Positions 1 through 11,000 of a stretch of DNA of 64,000 nt are shown here, one piece after another. A program made the translations under genes and the position numbers. A model generated the notes under the pieces. The model had not been told where the DNA came from. It did not search any database and was given only the letters and a program-made list of their open reading frames with translations. The stretch spans positions 128,579-192,578 of the forward strand of contig JANPWX010019187.1 in assembly GCA_024734555.1 (NCBI GenBank), given 5' to 3'. Numbering within the stretch: the stretch's first letter is position 1; each line of letters starts with the position of its first letter. This DNA is from Trochalopteron elliotii. Taxonomy: Eukaryota; Chordata; Aves; Passeriformes; Leiothrichidae.

Positions 1-975
1 TGATGAAATTTTAAACACAACTCTGCTTTTTTTTCACCATCACTTGCATATAATATATTAAAACCCTATATTTAGAAGTATATAACTACATATAATAACC
101 ATATCTATAACATAGGTTTTATATATTATATACATTTTTATTTATGCATTGGTGCAGGGACCACAGCAAACAATGAGAGATCATTATTTGGGATAGGAGC
201 ATGGAGAAATAGACTAATAACTCCTTTCCTAGAATATATTTGTAACTGCTTATGTCTTGGGGAGTTACTTAGATGACTTATGGAAGTGTGCAGTATGAGT
301 ATTTACATTGTTAAAAATCTTACTCTAAAACTAGATATATTTTATACACAATAAGGTTCACCACTTTCCCTTGGAATTTGTGGTTGGAAATGTTTTAAAG
401 GAGTACCATGTTAAAAATTTAGAAGGAATTTTAATTTTTACATTTGAATTGGTTTATTTGTTGTAGAAATATCTCTGTATCTTATATAGTTATCTGTCCT
501 TTCCAGTTATGTGTGCCTTTCACAAAATATATGTCACAGGAAAAATAATCTTCAGATATATATGATCGCAAGAAGGGAAGTTTTACTTGACAAAAGGTCA
601 TTTAAATTCTGCTGTTTAGAAATTGGACATTCTTGGTGTAGTTGAACAACTCAGGTTGAAGTAGTCTGATCCTAAATCTTCTCCTAGCTGTCCCACATTT
701 CCGATAATCTCATAATAAAATTGACTTAGTGTATTACTGAGCAAGAAAAGGTTTTACATTGCCTGGGACTTGGAAACTTAGGTACAGCAAAGAAATAGAA
801 CCTGTATTGCTTGTTCAGTTCATCACAGTCTTGGTAACTGTGTACCAAGATCTTGCCATTAGATTAGGGGGAGTTCACTTTCTTTCTCGCCTTTTTTCTG
901 AAAAGGGATGGAACTTTCAGGGGTTGTTCAAGAATTTTGGTCTCCATTAATGCAGATCCTGTGCTAAACATCAGA
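1..975. other. AT-rich DNA without recognised gene
   Basis: AT-rich sequence with only very short frames. I see no repeat family, RNA gene or regulatory site I can support. The first recognisable repeat, a CR1 fragment, starts near 976. Confidence 0.5.
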
Positions 976-1378
976 TCAAGGGAGGTAATTCTCCCTCTCT
1001 GCTCTGGTGACACCTCACCTGGAGTACTGCATTCAGCTCAGGAGCCCTAAGCACAGGAAAGACATGGACCTGTTCAAGTGGGTCCAGAGGAGGCCACAAA
1101 GATGATCAGAGAGCTGGAACACCTCTCCTATGAAGACAGTCTGAGACATTTGGGGTTGTTCAGCCTGGAGAAGAGAAGGCTCCAGGGAAACCTTATAGCA
1201 ACTTTTCAGTACCTGAAGCGGTCCGACAAGAAAGATGGGGACAAACTTTTTAGCAGGGTCTGTTGCAATAGGACAAGGGTCATACTAGATATAAGTAAGA
1301 AATATTTTACAATGAGGGTGGTGAAACACTGGAACAGGTTTCCCAGAGAGCTGGTAGATGCCTCATTGTTGCACTAAG
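976..1378 (+). mobile_element. CR1 LINE fragment (3' part of ORF2)
   Basis: The sequence matches the end of the CR1 reverse-transcriptase frame as seen in other copies here (for example near 54100-54480): 'acacctcacctggagtact', then a 'cacctctcctatgaagaca' stretch and the 'ggttgttcagcctggagaag' motif. The open frame 1078-1377 is this decayed ORF2 tail. The 3' terminus is missing, and a second CR1 piece follows within 60 bp. Confidence 0.8.
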
Positions 1379-1435
1379 GGTATAGAAACTTAGCAGAAAA
1401 TAAACCCCCTTGTGTTCCATCTGGTCCTCAGAGAT

Positions 1436-1931
1436 CAGTTCTGGGTCCCTCAATTTAGGACGGATGTTGAGATGCTCAAACGCATCCAGAGAAGGGCAAC
1501 AAGGCTGGTGAGGGGTCTAAAACACAAGCCCTATGAAGAGCATCTGAGGTAGCTGGGGTTGTTTAGCCTGGAAAAAAGGAGGCTCAGGTGAGACCTTATC
1601 ACTCTCTACAACTACCTGAAAGGAGGTTGTAGCCAGGTGCGGGTTGGTCTCTTCTCCCAGGCAACCAGTAACAGAATAAGAGGACACAGTCTTAAGATGC
1701 ACTGGGGGAAGTTTAGGCTAGACATCAGAAAAAATTCTTTACAGAAAGAGTGATCGGGCATTGGAATGGGCTGCCCAGGGAGGTGGTAGAGTCACCATCC
1801 CTAAAGGTGTTTAAAAAAAGACTGGGTGTGGCACTTAGTGCCATGGTTTAGTTGATAAGGTGGTGTTAGGTCATAGGTTGGACTTGATCTCCAAGGTCTT
1901 TTCCAACCTAGATGATTCTGTGATTCTGTGA
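1436..1931 (+). mobile_element. CR1 LINE 3' end
   Basis: A 5'-truncated CR1 copy covering the C-terminal end of ORF2 and the 3' untranslated region. It ends in 'gattctgtgattctgtga', the octamer-type repeat that marks avian CR1 3' ends. It lies in the same orientation as the fragment at 976-1378 but overlaps it in CR1 coordinates, so it is a separate insertion. It aligns by eye with the tail of the CR1 at 14812-18054. Confidence 0.85.
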
Positions 1932-2480
1932 TCAGAGGGGCTGGATGTGGGCTGGGCCTAATTTCTGATTATAGCCAATTCAGCACTATAAGTCTGGTCG
2001 AATTCAATAAGAACTTTCACAAGCACAGATTCCCAAATAATGCAATTTACCAATCAGTACTATAGGTCTGATCACATTCAATAAGGACTCGCCCAATCCA
2101 GATACACAAATAGTACAGTTTATTGAACAAACAGGAAAGCAGGTTCAGGATTGCCGGTGATAAGTGTGGTAACTACAGAGTGTTAATATAAGTTGTGACA
2201 GAAAGTATAGTAACAGAAATCTAATAGTGCCATATATATGTGTAAATGATTATTCTTGGGTTTGCTCCAATGCGGTTGGGTGTGCAAAGCTCTTTAGCCC
2301 TTCCCAATGGGATAGAACAATCACATGCCATAGGTGGGGTTTTGGCAACTTTGGTCATACATGTATTACATGTCATCTTTTCATTTTCATTCTTAGAGGT
2401 GTGCAAGTTAATATGCAAATAAGGCTAAATGAGGTTCTCGGTTACATTCGGTCAGAATTTACAGTTGACAAAAAAGTAGA
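1932..2480 (-). mobile_element. LTR-like block with internal tandem duplication
   Basis: Not assigned to a family. On the minus strand an AATAAA signal (plus-strand 'tttattgaacaaaca', 2120-2134) lies beside two tandem copies of a 72-75 bp unit. Repeated LTR segments of this kind are common in avian ERVs. No terminal TG/CA pair or TSD could be fixed, so the boundaries are approximate and the call is tentative. Confidence 0.35.
1976..2122. repeat. Tandem duplication, two units of ~75 bp
   Basis: Unit 1 (1976-2050) and unit 2 (2051-2122) align over their length. Shared landmarks are the start 'caat(t)cag.actata', the middle 'attcaataag' and the end 'caaata.t.ca.ttta'. The units differ at several sites, so the duplication is old. 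Confidence 0.7.
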
Positions 2481-2590
2481 ATAAACACTTGGGTCCTCCT
2501 CCACATACTGAGGTGGCAGTAAAGGCTTTCTGACCATCACCAGATAGTCTCTGTGTGCATCCTTATCTCTTAACGGACCAGATTTACAAC
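2481..2590 (-). pseudogene. Second copy of the gypsy-linked upstream segment
   Basis: This stretch is near-identical to 5240-5315 (shared 'agtctctgtgtgcatcctta' and 'ggaccagatttacaac'). On the minus strand it encodes GPLRDKDAHRDYL, against GPLIDKDAHRDYL in the other copy. It continues after the solo LTR at 3742-3756. It therefore belongs to another copy of the Ty3/gypsy-like element, or to a local duplication. Confidence 0.6.
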
Positions 2591-3736
2591 TGTCTTGGTT
2601 TGAAAGAGAGGTGTCTGCCAAGGAGGGTGGGAACCTCCCTTGGAATGGTAAATATGACCCCCTTCCCTCCAAATTATTATAACTTTGCAATTACGGGGCT
2701 GTCAGGCAAAGATATGGGAAAAAGGATAACAAAAGGATAACAGTTCTTTGCTAGAATATATATATATATAAAACAAGGCAAACAAAAAACAAGAGCAGCA
2801 ACCAAAACCAGAAAAAAACAGAGACCCAACAAACAACAGCCTCCTCAGCTGTCAAGCACTTTCCACTTTGGCCACAGCTGCCACGGGCACTGTTGGCTCC
2901 CAGCCAGGCAGGGCAGGTGTGATGATTACCCCGCAGCTGCAGGGGACACTGCGGCATGAGCTCAGCCACTTCTCCACGTGGGTAATGGTGGATGAGCCAG
3001 CAGAAGAGATAGAAAAGGGGTTTCTTTTACAGAGTCACAGGAACAGCCAGTCTCGGTGCCCTGCCGGATGGAGAAATGGGCTGTAGCAGGTACCTTGAAG
3101 TAGCAGGCTGGAATGCCAGAGGTCAGCAGACCCCCAGGGGCAGTGAATCGAAGTGTAGCACTAAGTCCCAAGCAGTGTCAGAAGCAGCGGGGAGTCCCGG
3201 CGGACACTAGGTGTCAGGCTAAAGTGTAGCAAAAAAAGCTTGAAGCAGTGGCAGAAAACAGCCGGGCTGGGTGGCGGCAGACGGGCTGCTAGCAGCTGGG
3301 AGACACTCCCTCTGGAGGGGGTTGGGGGTCAAGGTCTTCTTCCCAGTGAGGTCAGGTGTTGGAAAGATCCCAGTTCAACAGCTGCTCTTGCGAGCAGAAG
3401 CTCTCCCGCAGTAAGGAGAAAGCAGTGCAGAACGGAACTCCGCGGTAGCAGTGAATTCTCCCCACAGAAGCATCCCCAACTGTCTCACCTCCAGTCCTGA
3501 GAGCGAGAAGCTAATCCCAGCCCCTCATCCCCAGCCAAAATCTCATGGTATCTTGGCACTTCCCAACAGAAAGCTCCCCAGCTAAGGGATGGTAGCAAAC
3601 TGCACCCTTCCCCCTCCTCCTCCTCCCAGCACATCTTTTGTCTCATAATTACCGTTGTTACCATCTCTTAGGCAACAAATGGGAGAAAATTCCCTGAAAG
3701 AAGGAAAAAAGGAGAAATAAATCCCAGCCTCTGACA
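2591..3736 (+). mobile_element. Solo LTR (1146 bp), TSD ACAAC
   Basis: Starts TGTCTTGGTTTG and ends CTCTGACA. It is flanked by ACAAC at 2586-2590 and 3737-3741, a perfect 5-bp TSD. The empty-site sequence appears at 5310-5330, where the flanks read continuously through 'gatttacaacaaagcttg', confirming a clean insertion. An AATAAA signal near 3716 suggests plus orientation. It aligns from end to end with the LTR at 26443-27598. The short open frames inside are chance. Confidence 0.9.
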
Positions 3737-3756
3737 ACAACAAAGCTTGTTTTGCA

Positions 3757-4175
3757 CTCTGAAGAAAAATTAATTCTACCCCAGCCAAAATCAGCACCGT
3801 CCCTAAGGACAGTTTTACAGGGGATCTCATTCACCAACTCCTTAAACATTTGGAAGTTCACTCTTCCAAAGTTCAGGGTCCTGACTTTGCTCCTTGCCAG
3901 GCCCACACTCCCTGAGATGACAAATTCAACCAGGGCATGGTCACTACATCCCAGACTGCCACCAATCCTCTACACACTCTTAAGTATCTCCTGGATTGCT
4001 TACTGACAACTGTATTGCTTTCCCAACAGATGACCAGGGGGTTGAAATCCCCCATCAGCATGAGAGCCTACAAGTGATGCTTCCTGTTCCATCTGAAGCA
4101 AGAAGGCCTTGTCAACAGGCTCCCCCTGGTCAGGCAGACTATAGTATACCCCAGCCATAAATTGTCTTTTGTTGG
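3757..4175 (-). mobile_element. CR1 LINE fragment, endonuclease region
   Basis: Minus-strand reading gives CR1 ORF2 endonuclease text: MGDFNPLVICW near 4061 (the family's GDFN..D/V.CW motif), followed by the linker with 'LNFGRVNFQMFKELV'. Frames 3658-3906 and 3873-4061 are pieces of it, broken by frameshifts. It has neither the 5' region nor the 3' terminus. It sits between two Ty3/gypsy-like stretches, so it was inserted into, or rearranged with, that element. Confidence 0.75.
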
Positions 4176-4189
4176 TCCTGTCCTTGTTG

Positions 4190-5460
4190 GGTGAAAGTGC
4201 AAAAAGAGAGAAGCCTAGAGGGCAAGGCTGGGAGAGAGAAACATCCCTCAGTAGTATTCCAGACTATGATGGTCAGTCAGCAACACTGCTTGGTTTTTTG
4301 CCCCCTTGAAGAGTTGAAAGACAGTTTTGATTGCCAGGAGCACCTTGTCCTGGATATTGTAATTTGTCTCAGTGGGAGTGAGCTGCTGAGAGAAAAAGGC
4401 ACAGGTATGGAGTTCCCACTTAGGGCTGACCTTCTAAGAGAGGATGATGTCTACAGCTCCATCTAAGGTATCCACTTCTACAATGAAAGGCCATCTGGGT
4501 AGTCTAGGAATGGAGCTCTAGTGAAAGCCCATTTCAATTACTTAAAGGAGCATTATATGAGTCTGGCAGAGATGGTCCTGTCACAGGTCACTCAGGACTT
4601 CCTGCATGTAGTCTATATGAGCCTCTTGGGTGGTTGAAAAAGTAAAGATGTCATCCAGGTATGCCACAACATAATTATCAAGTAAATCTCTCAGGGCAGC
4701 ATTTATAAAATATAGGAAGGTGAGTGAAACACTGCAAAGACCAAATGGCATCACAAGATACTCATAGTGGCTGTACCTGATGTGGAAAGCAGTTTTCTAC
4801 TTGTCCCCCTGCTGGTTACCGAGCAAGTTGTAGGAGCCTCTCAGGTCCAGCTTATGAACCAATGAGCCTCCCGCAGACTTATCAAGAGCTTCAGGATGAG
4901 AGGAAGAGGGTGATGTTTTTTAACCATTGTATCATCCCCTCTGTATTCTATGAAGGGGCAGAAACCTCCATCATTCTTTTTGCTGAAAAATATGGAGATC
5001 CTTGTGGGGAAGATGGAGGGGACAGATGAATCCACATGCCAGATTGTCCTCAAGAGCTGCTAATTCCAAGTGTAGATGCATCTGAAAGGGTCCTCCTTTT
5101 CAGGTCAATGGGACAGTTATACAGGCAATAGGCCAGCAGTGTTTCCACCACCTTCTTCTCAAAGATATCTGCAAAGTCACTGTACTCATCTAGGAACATC
5201 ATTGGGAGTGAGGAATCCAGTGACCAAGGCAGAGGCATGTTCAAGTAAAGGCTGTCTGACCTTCGCTAGATAGTCTCTGTGTGCATCCTTATCTATTAAT
5301 GGACCAGATTTACAACAAAGCTTGTTTTGCACGGTGAAGGTGAGGCCAATAACTGGTACAGAGAAACAGGTGCTCTTCTGTGCCTCACTGAAACAACATT
5401 GGGCCTTGAGACCTTCACTCCAGACATCCTTCAGTTGTGAGGCCCTGCTCTAGCCAGGTG
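4190..5460 (-). pseudogene. Ty3/gypsy-type pol remnant (RT-RNase H)
   Basis: Read on the minus strand from high to low coordinates. The pre-RT linker (5050-5244) holds EYSDFADIFEKK and YNCPIDL. RT palm text follows: FFSKKNDGGFCPFIEYRG (about 4915-4985), HKLDLRGSYNLL, YEYLVMPFGL, and the catalytic YLDD at 4650-4661. RNase H-like text with VEVDTLDGA and TDHHSLEY runs to about 4230. The order and wording are those of Metaviridae (sushi/RTL-type) pol, not retroviral or CR1 RT. There are several stops and at least two frameshifts, and no integrase is visible. Upstream residues (5250-5460) are unassigned but recur at 2480-2590. Whether it is a dead retrotransposon or a pseudogene of a domesticated relative is open. 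Confidence 0.72.
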
Positions 5461-5559
5461 CAAGAAAAGCAAGGGGCCCAGCTCATGTTTTTTTCAATCA
5501 GCCTCATTAATTCTTAACCATCTTAAAGCAACACTGTACAATTCTGCCCATTTACCACA

Positions 5560-5699
5560 CTCATCCCTGGAAACATTCAAAGTCAGGTTGGACAGGGTTC
5601 TGAGCAACCTGACCTGGTTGAAGATGTCCCTGCTTACTGCAGGGAGTTGGACTAAATTACATTTAAAGGTCCCTTCCAATCCAAACTATTCAATGATAA
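5560..5699 (+). mobile_element. CR1 3' fragment
   Basis: A short CR1 tail: 'ggttggacagggttctgagc' with 'aacctgacctggttgaagat', then 'cttccaatccaaactattca'. Only the last 140 bp or so of the element is present. The sequence between 5461 and 5559 is unassigned. Confidence 0.75.
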
Positions 5700-8088
5700 C
5701 TATTAACTCATTTGGCCATTTGGACTGTTGTCTGACCCTGATTACTGTCACAGGACCTGCTCTACTCTCTTCATCCAGGTAGGTACTGAGGGTTTAAGGG
5801 CCCTGAGAGCAGCCCCTCCTGCTGGAGGTTTGGCTGCCTGGGCTCAGGGCCAATTTAGATATGGCACAGCTGAGGTCAGCCCCTCCTTTCCTTTCTCTCT
5901 GGTGATATTGGGGAGGGTACTGTGAGGCAGCTCTGCTGTGAGGCCTCAGCCAGACCCACCGCTACTTCCCTTGAAAGTTGCTTTTAAGCTGAGGGTCTAG
6001 CAGCTGGCTCCCACGTGAGCTACAACTATACCACAGCCATGACTGTACCAGACCATAGGCCCCACTGATGCAAACCCTGATCTGGGGACAGTCAGAGACC
6101 TGGTCTCTGGCCTGCCTCATCACCACAGACTTTTCTGGCAATTGTGACTCTTGTTTGAGTCTGGCTACCATCCTGATGTTGCAGTAGAGATGGACACGAT
6201 ACTCCAAGGTTCAAGCAACAATAGCAATCTTCATTGTTCACAGCTCGTATTTATATGGTTTTCAAAAACCGCATGTTCAACCCCAATTGACTAGTAACTT
6301 GTTGCCACCCAGTTCACCGGCCAATAGCTGCCTGCGTATGTGCTTGCCAAAGATTGGCCAGCATCCGTTTCTTGCAGTTAAGTCCTGCTTTTCAGTGCTT
6401 TCTTCCTTAAAGATGTTTACTTACTTTTCTCACGGGTACAGGCTGATCAAGTCAAGGTCAGGGTTACTTGTGTCTGTGAGGCCTTCAGGCCAGCTGTTAG
6501 GCATCACATCCCTGGGCCTGCCCTGCTTGCCTCACTCAGGTACTGTGGGACTGGGCCCTTGCTGGCAAGGCACTGCTTCTGCTGGCCTTGTTATTATGCT
6601 CAGCTCCTGGCTCCTCTTGCCTTAGGGAGCAGCCAGACCCCACTGCGCCCTGAGAGTGGGACTGCACACCTTGTAAGTGAGGTCACTGCCCTGGCCTGCC
6701 TTGCTGTCATCCTTGTCTCCCAGCTTGCCCTCCCTCACAAACGAGTCACCATTCCCTGAGAATTTCATTGCCTCTCTCAGTTAACAAATGAGATGGAGCA
6801 GAACTGGTCATGTATGTAATCTATTGTGTAATGGCATGACATGCATGGGCATTCTTTATCATTGCTAAAGCCCTGCCTATTTCAAAACAATAATTTAGAC
6901 TACCTATTCATCAAGTAGGGTCACTTTTTAACCTTTAAGAAACTGCCTTAGGTACTGAAACACTTCTCAGGGAGCAGCAAGAGCAGGACTGCTCCCTCAA
7001 GGAAGGCAAGCCAGAAGCTGAGGGCAGCCACAACACAGGCCAAGCAATGACCTCACCAGCAGGGCACAGTCCCACATCACTAGAGGCAGTGTGGTGACAG
7101 CCACAGGTCCTATCAGGAATCCAAGGAGTCAGAGCTGCAGGCTGTGGGACTGGGGGTGGGGGGCCTTAGGTAATTTCTCATCCTTACAGTAGTTAGTGAC
7201 TATGTTGGATGGGCCATCCAATTTCTCCATTTCATCCAGGAGGATCATAGCTCAGGATTTGTCCATGCCGCCCTCCCTTCCTGCACATACCTCTCCATCA
7301 ATTTCCTTACTCTGCTGACTTCAGATCAGGATCCTGCCAACTATGCCAGATGTTAGGCACTGATTAGCAAAATGGCATCATGACTACAACAAGCACTGAT
7401 ATGGCAATATCAGGATGCTAGACCCATCCTGTCAGTATTCTCCTGCTAGTTAGGGAAAGCAGCCCCCCTTCATTCCCATTCCCCTGACCACAGAAGAAGG
7501 TTTGATTTGTATGGCATGATAAGAACAATGGCACTTGTTTAACATTTTGATTTAGGCTGCAGTGATCCAGCACAAGGCTGTCTGGCAGGTGCCTCTAGGC
7601 AACCCTGATCCTGCGATTTGCATAAATTGCTCCTTTTCCCATGTCTTCACCCTTGTTTTCACTGCTCTTATATTTCTGTTGCAGGAAAAAAGCTGGTGAA
7701 CACATGTAGCTGAAGTCAAATCAGGATGCAAATGGTTTATTGATTTATTAATGACTTAATTAGCCATCAGTCAGTGAGCTATACATTCAGGATCAACATC
7801 AGGAATTCAACAGATAAAGCACAATACTACACACTTACAAAATATTAGTAAGCAATGACAAAATTTTAAGCACCCTTCTGTAACCCCAAGAAGTTCTAAT
7901 CCCCTCCCCCTACATTCACACAGGTATATGCACATCCTCTCTTGGGAGTGTGCGTACCTCTACTTGCACATGCTTCCTGTGGCAGATATGGGTGATCCAG
8001 GCCTATGCAGAGGTCATGATGTCTGCAGGGTGACTTTTGGCAGTGTCAAACCAAGTTTGATTCCAGCTTTGTTCCCACTTCTTTCTGC
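5700..8088. other. Region without recognised gene; possible LTR end near 6178
   Basis: GC-moderate sequence with no recognisable coding domain. From 6178 the plus strand reads tgttgcagtagaga. On the minus strand a TATA-like TATAAATACG (6243-6252) lies about 65 bp upstream of that end, which would suit an LTR in minus orientation. The other end and a TSD were not found. Frames 6287-6625 and 5962-6207 show no recognisable domain. Confidence 0.3.
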
Positions 8089-8093
8089 CCACT

Positions 8094-8748
8094 TGTCCTG
8101 GTTTAGGGCAAATTTGGGAGGAACCCTCCAAAGGGTGTTCCTCTGGAAAGCAAGTCCAAACAGCCCCTCCCCCCAGTCGGTCTGGGAAGAGAACTCCCTC
8201 AGAGAAAAGTGGAAAAAGCTATTTAACAAACAAATTGCCCACAAGTATAAAGAATGAATAATAATAATAATATGAAACAATAAAACCTCTCGCCACTCCG
8301 AAGAGAGATGGCAAAACTGAGAGTCTGTGCCAGAAGTTTATCAATCCCAGTCCCTTCAGTGCTGGAAAATGCTGAGTTCAGGCCTGGTGGGCCACGGGGA
8401 CAAGATCCCGGTGCTCCTCTGGGTTTTTTCAGTCCAGAGCAGATTTAAACAGTCCCAAGAAAGGAAAAAAAAAAAAGAAAAACAGTCCAGGAAAGCTTCT
8501 TTGCCTCAGCTAGCTAGACTAACAAAAAGGGAAAAGAAAAAAACTCTCTCTGGCTGCCATCCGTGCATCTGACGAAAATAAAAACCACACAGTCCCAAGG
8601 ACGAGAGAAGATCCTGAGGAGTGAACACTTTTTTTCAAAACAAACTGCGTGCGTCTTCTTTCCCTGCTCACTCTCAGAACCAGTCTTAAAGGTACAGAAC
8701 ACAGAACAGACGATGTGGGGATACAGGTATCATAGTCACCCTAGGACA
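8094..8748 (-). mobile_element. Solo LTR (655 bp), TSD CCACT
   Basis: Ends are TGTCCTGGTTTAG and CACCCTAGGACA, an imperfect inverted terminal pair. CCACT flanks it on both sides (8089-8093 and 8749-8753), a perfect 5-bp TSD. The first ~150 bp align with the 3' LTR of the ERVL-like provirus at 18867-19470, so it belongs to that LTR group and has the same minus orientation. It contains purine-rich low-complexity runs. Confidence 0.9.
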
Positions 8749-8899
8749 CCACTGTTACAAATTTTCATGCTTCTTTAATACTTCTTTTCGAGGTGATGCC
8801 TTTTTTCCAAAACTCTTGCTAATTTACTGAATACTCCTTAATTTGGCTCATGGTCATCTTAAGCAGACTTTCACTTCAGCCTCATCTGCTTTTGGACAA

Positions 8900-9460
8900 A
8901 CACTCTTGAGAAAAATTGGGCAGGAGACATGTTTCCTCCTTTTAAATGCCTTTATTAAAGTATAGCTCTTTTAGAAGCAGGCGCCTCAGGGGGGTGGGGT
9001 GGCCTCCATCACAGTGCTGAGAAGGAGGGGGGGGCTGGGCACTCGGCCGCTGCACACAGCTGAGTGGGGAATTAGCCTTCCCCCCTCACGGGAGCATGCT
9101 CCCAACAATTCCAAGTCCAATGTGATTTCCACTGATGAGTCGGATGTTCAGATTGCTCTTCTGGTCAAGGCAAGATCCAAATTTCAGGCATCGGTTGGCT
9201 CTTACTTTTCTGTCTTTATTGCCGCTATTTGTTTTGTTTTAAGTGATTGCTAAAGAGTCTTAATTACTGTTTGTTTTGGAAATTGTCCCGATTTTCCTGA
9301 GGTGTTGCATCCTGGGATCTTTAATTACCATAAGGGGTGTTAGAGTAGGAGACGGGGGCGGGGGGGGGGGAGATAACCAGGCAGAGTAGAGAGGTGTAGG
9401 AGTCTTACATTGCCATGGAAACAACATTCTTGCTTGACAGGTCACGAAGATATATTACAA
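8900..9460 (-). mobile_element. LTR-like repeat, copy A
   Basis: It resembles 12361-12950: both begin with a 'gggca.gaga' stretch, then 'aatgcctttatta', whose complement holds an AATAAAGGCATT poly(A) signal, and both later have 'aattaccata' and Mg-rich G runs. This suggests minus-orientation LTRs of one family. The ends and TSD could not be fixed. The sequence between the two solo LTRs at 8749-8899 is unassigned. Confidence 0.45.
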
Positions 9461-9734
9461 AAATGAGTACAAAGTGTTTCTAACATTTAACTTTACAATT
9501 CTATAACTAATATAACTAATACCTTCTAACTTTATATTTTAGCTTTTAAGAGTTGTTTTTAAACCTTGTTTTTTACACTCTCTCAAACAGGTTTATGTAT
9601 TATATTCATGCACACTATTTGTACTCCCATTTCTTTCTTAACAGCTGTTGGTATCCAAGCCACTTTGCCAAGAGATTGCTGTGTGGATTCCCCTCCCTAA
9701 TGCCCCTCTCCTTCCATATAAAAAATCATATAAA

Positions 9735-11000
9735 TATACAGGCAATAGGGCAGCAGTGTTTCCATCCCCTTCTTCTCTAAGACATCTGCAAAGTCACTGT
9801 ACTCATCTAGGAACATTGTTGGGAATTGTCACAACTAGTCTTTAGCTAAGACAAGATAAATCTGGTCATGGCAAGTCCAGTTTGGCTGACCTGGCTTGTT
9901 CTAGAAGTCCCTAGGTGAATAAGACAGCTCGTGCAGAGACCTCAGCCAATCATAGTCAGTCCAGAGAGCAGGCATATCACTGGTCAAGGATCTGGCAAGA
10001 CTCAGACCAATCAGTGTCTAGATCCAGGAGTTTTGAACTCCCTATATAAGATGGTTTCAAACAATAAAACAGGCTGTTTGTCTCATGATCAAGAGGACTC
10101 GAGTCATGATTTCTGTCTCCCAACTACGACCCTCATGTAATAAGGAATGAGGAATACAGTGACTGAGGCAGAGACATGTTCAAGTTGGACAATTGCTCAC
10201 ATGACATAGAGCCAGGAACATGGGAGTCTCTGGGTCAAGTCACAGAGGGTTCTGTGGAAGGAGAGACAGCCCCAAGAGAATCCCAGGGCCAGATCTTGTC
10301 TTCAGGCTCTGAATATTCCCTTTCCACAGGAAAGCCCAAGGCAACCAATTGTCAGTTAATGATAGGTTCTGCTTCCACAACCAGGGCAGCCTGAGGATGA
10401 CTAGAAAGAGGGGTGTGTGCAGGATGAGAAAGGGCAAAAACCTCAGTGTCCAGGTGCCATGGCTACCCAAAGAAGAAGTCTCATGATTGATGCCCCCTCC
10501 CCTCAGGTTGTCCTCCCATCTTATAGCAATGTCTGTGCTTGGGATGGGTCAGGGCTGGGCACTCTTCAGATTCAGAGGCCATAAACCAGTAGGAGGTCCT
10601 GAGTCTACCAGAGCAGTAGTTTAGATGGTGTGCCCACCTGGGAGGGTGATGATCCTGGACTCATAATACCCCTCACCTTGTGCAGATGCCCAACCACACT
10701 CACTTCACAGTGGTTAGGGTCAAGGATTTGTTGGGGCAAGTGGCAACACAATGGCCTTTCTCACCACAATAGAAACATATCTATGGACTCCTCCTCTGGG
10801 GATAGTAGGGCAGGTGGAGCAAAATGTGGACGTGCACTCTCTCTGGTGTGCTCAGGCACTTTTTCAGAATGGTAGCCAGGTCTGACAGCTGCCCCAGGCT
10901 CTGGGGTGGCTCAGCCCTGGCCAGTTCATCTTTAAGAGCCTCAGTAAGTCTTGTCTGTAACAGGCTGTCCTGTTCCACTATAAAAGGGGAAGTCGGGAAG
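9735..11000 (-). pseudogene. Ty3/gypsy-type gag-protease remnant
   Basis: Minus strand, high to low. A Gag C-terminal helix-rich stretch (10850-10975) contains LTEALKDELARAEPPQSL. A retroviral-type zinc knuckle CX2CX4HX4C follows at 10736-10777 (CFYCGEKGHCVATC), then a protease-like active site LVDSG with DSG at 10597-10605. After a long decayed region comes the pre-RT linker (10144-10170 and 9735-9826), which duplicates the linker of the copy at 5110-5240. Frameshifts separate every piece. The domain order gag, zinc knuckle, DSG protease, pol linker fits Metaviridae. A solo LTR at 9827-10143 splits the linker. Confidence 0.68.
9827..10143 (+). mobile_element. Short solo LTR (317 bp), TSD GGAAT
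   Basis: Flanked by GGAAT at 9822-9826 and 10144-10148. The uninterrupted host sequence can be read at 5200-5225. It begins TGTCACAAC and ends CATGTAATAA. Inside are a TATA-like 'ctatataaga' and the poly(A) signal AATAAA ('caataaaacaggctg'). It aligns throughout with 53392-53711. The 3' end lacks the usual CA, as in the other copy. Confidence 0.85.

Noticed and set aside
2750..2770. Short TA dinucleotide run as a microsatellite of interest
   Set aside because: Too short and inside a solo LTR.
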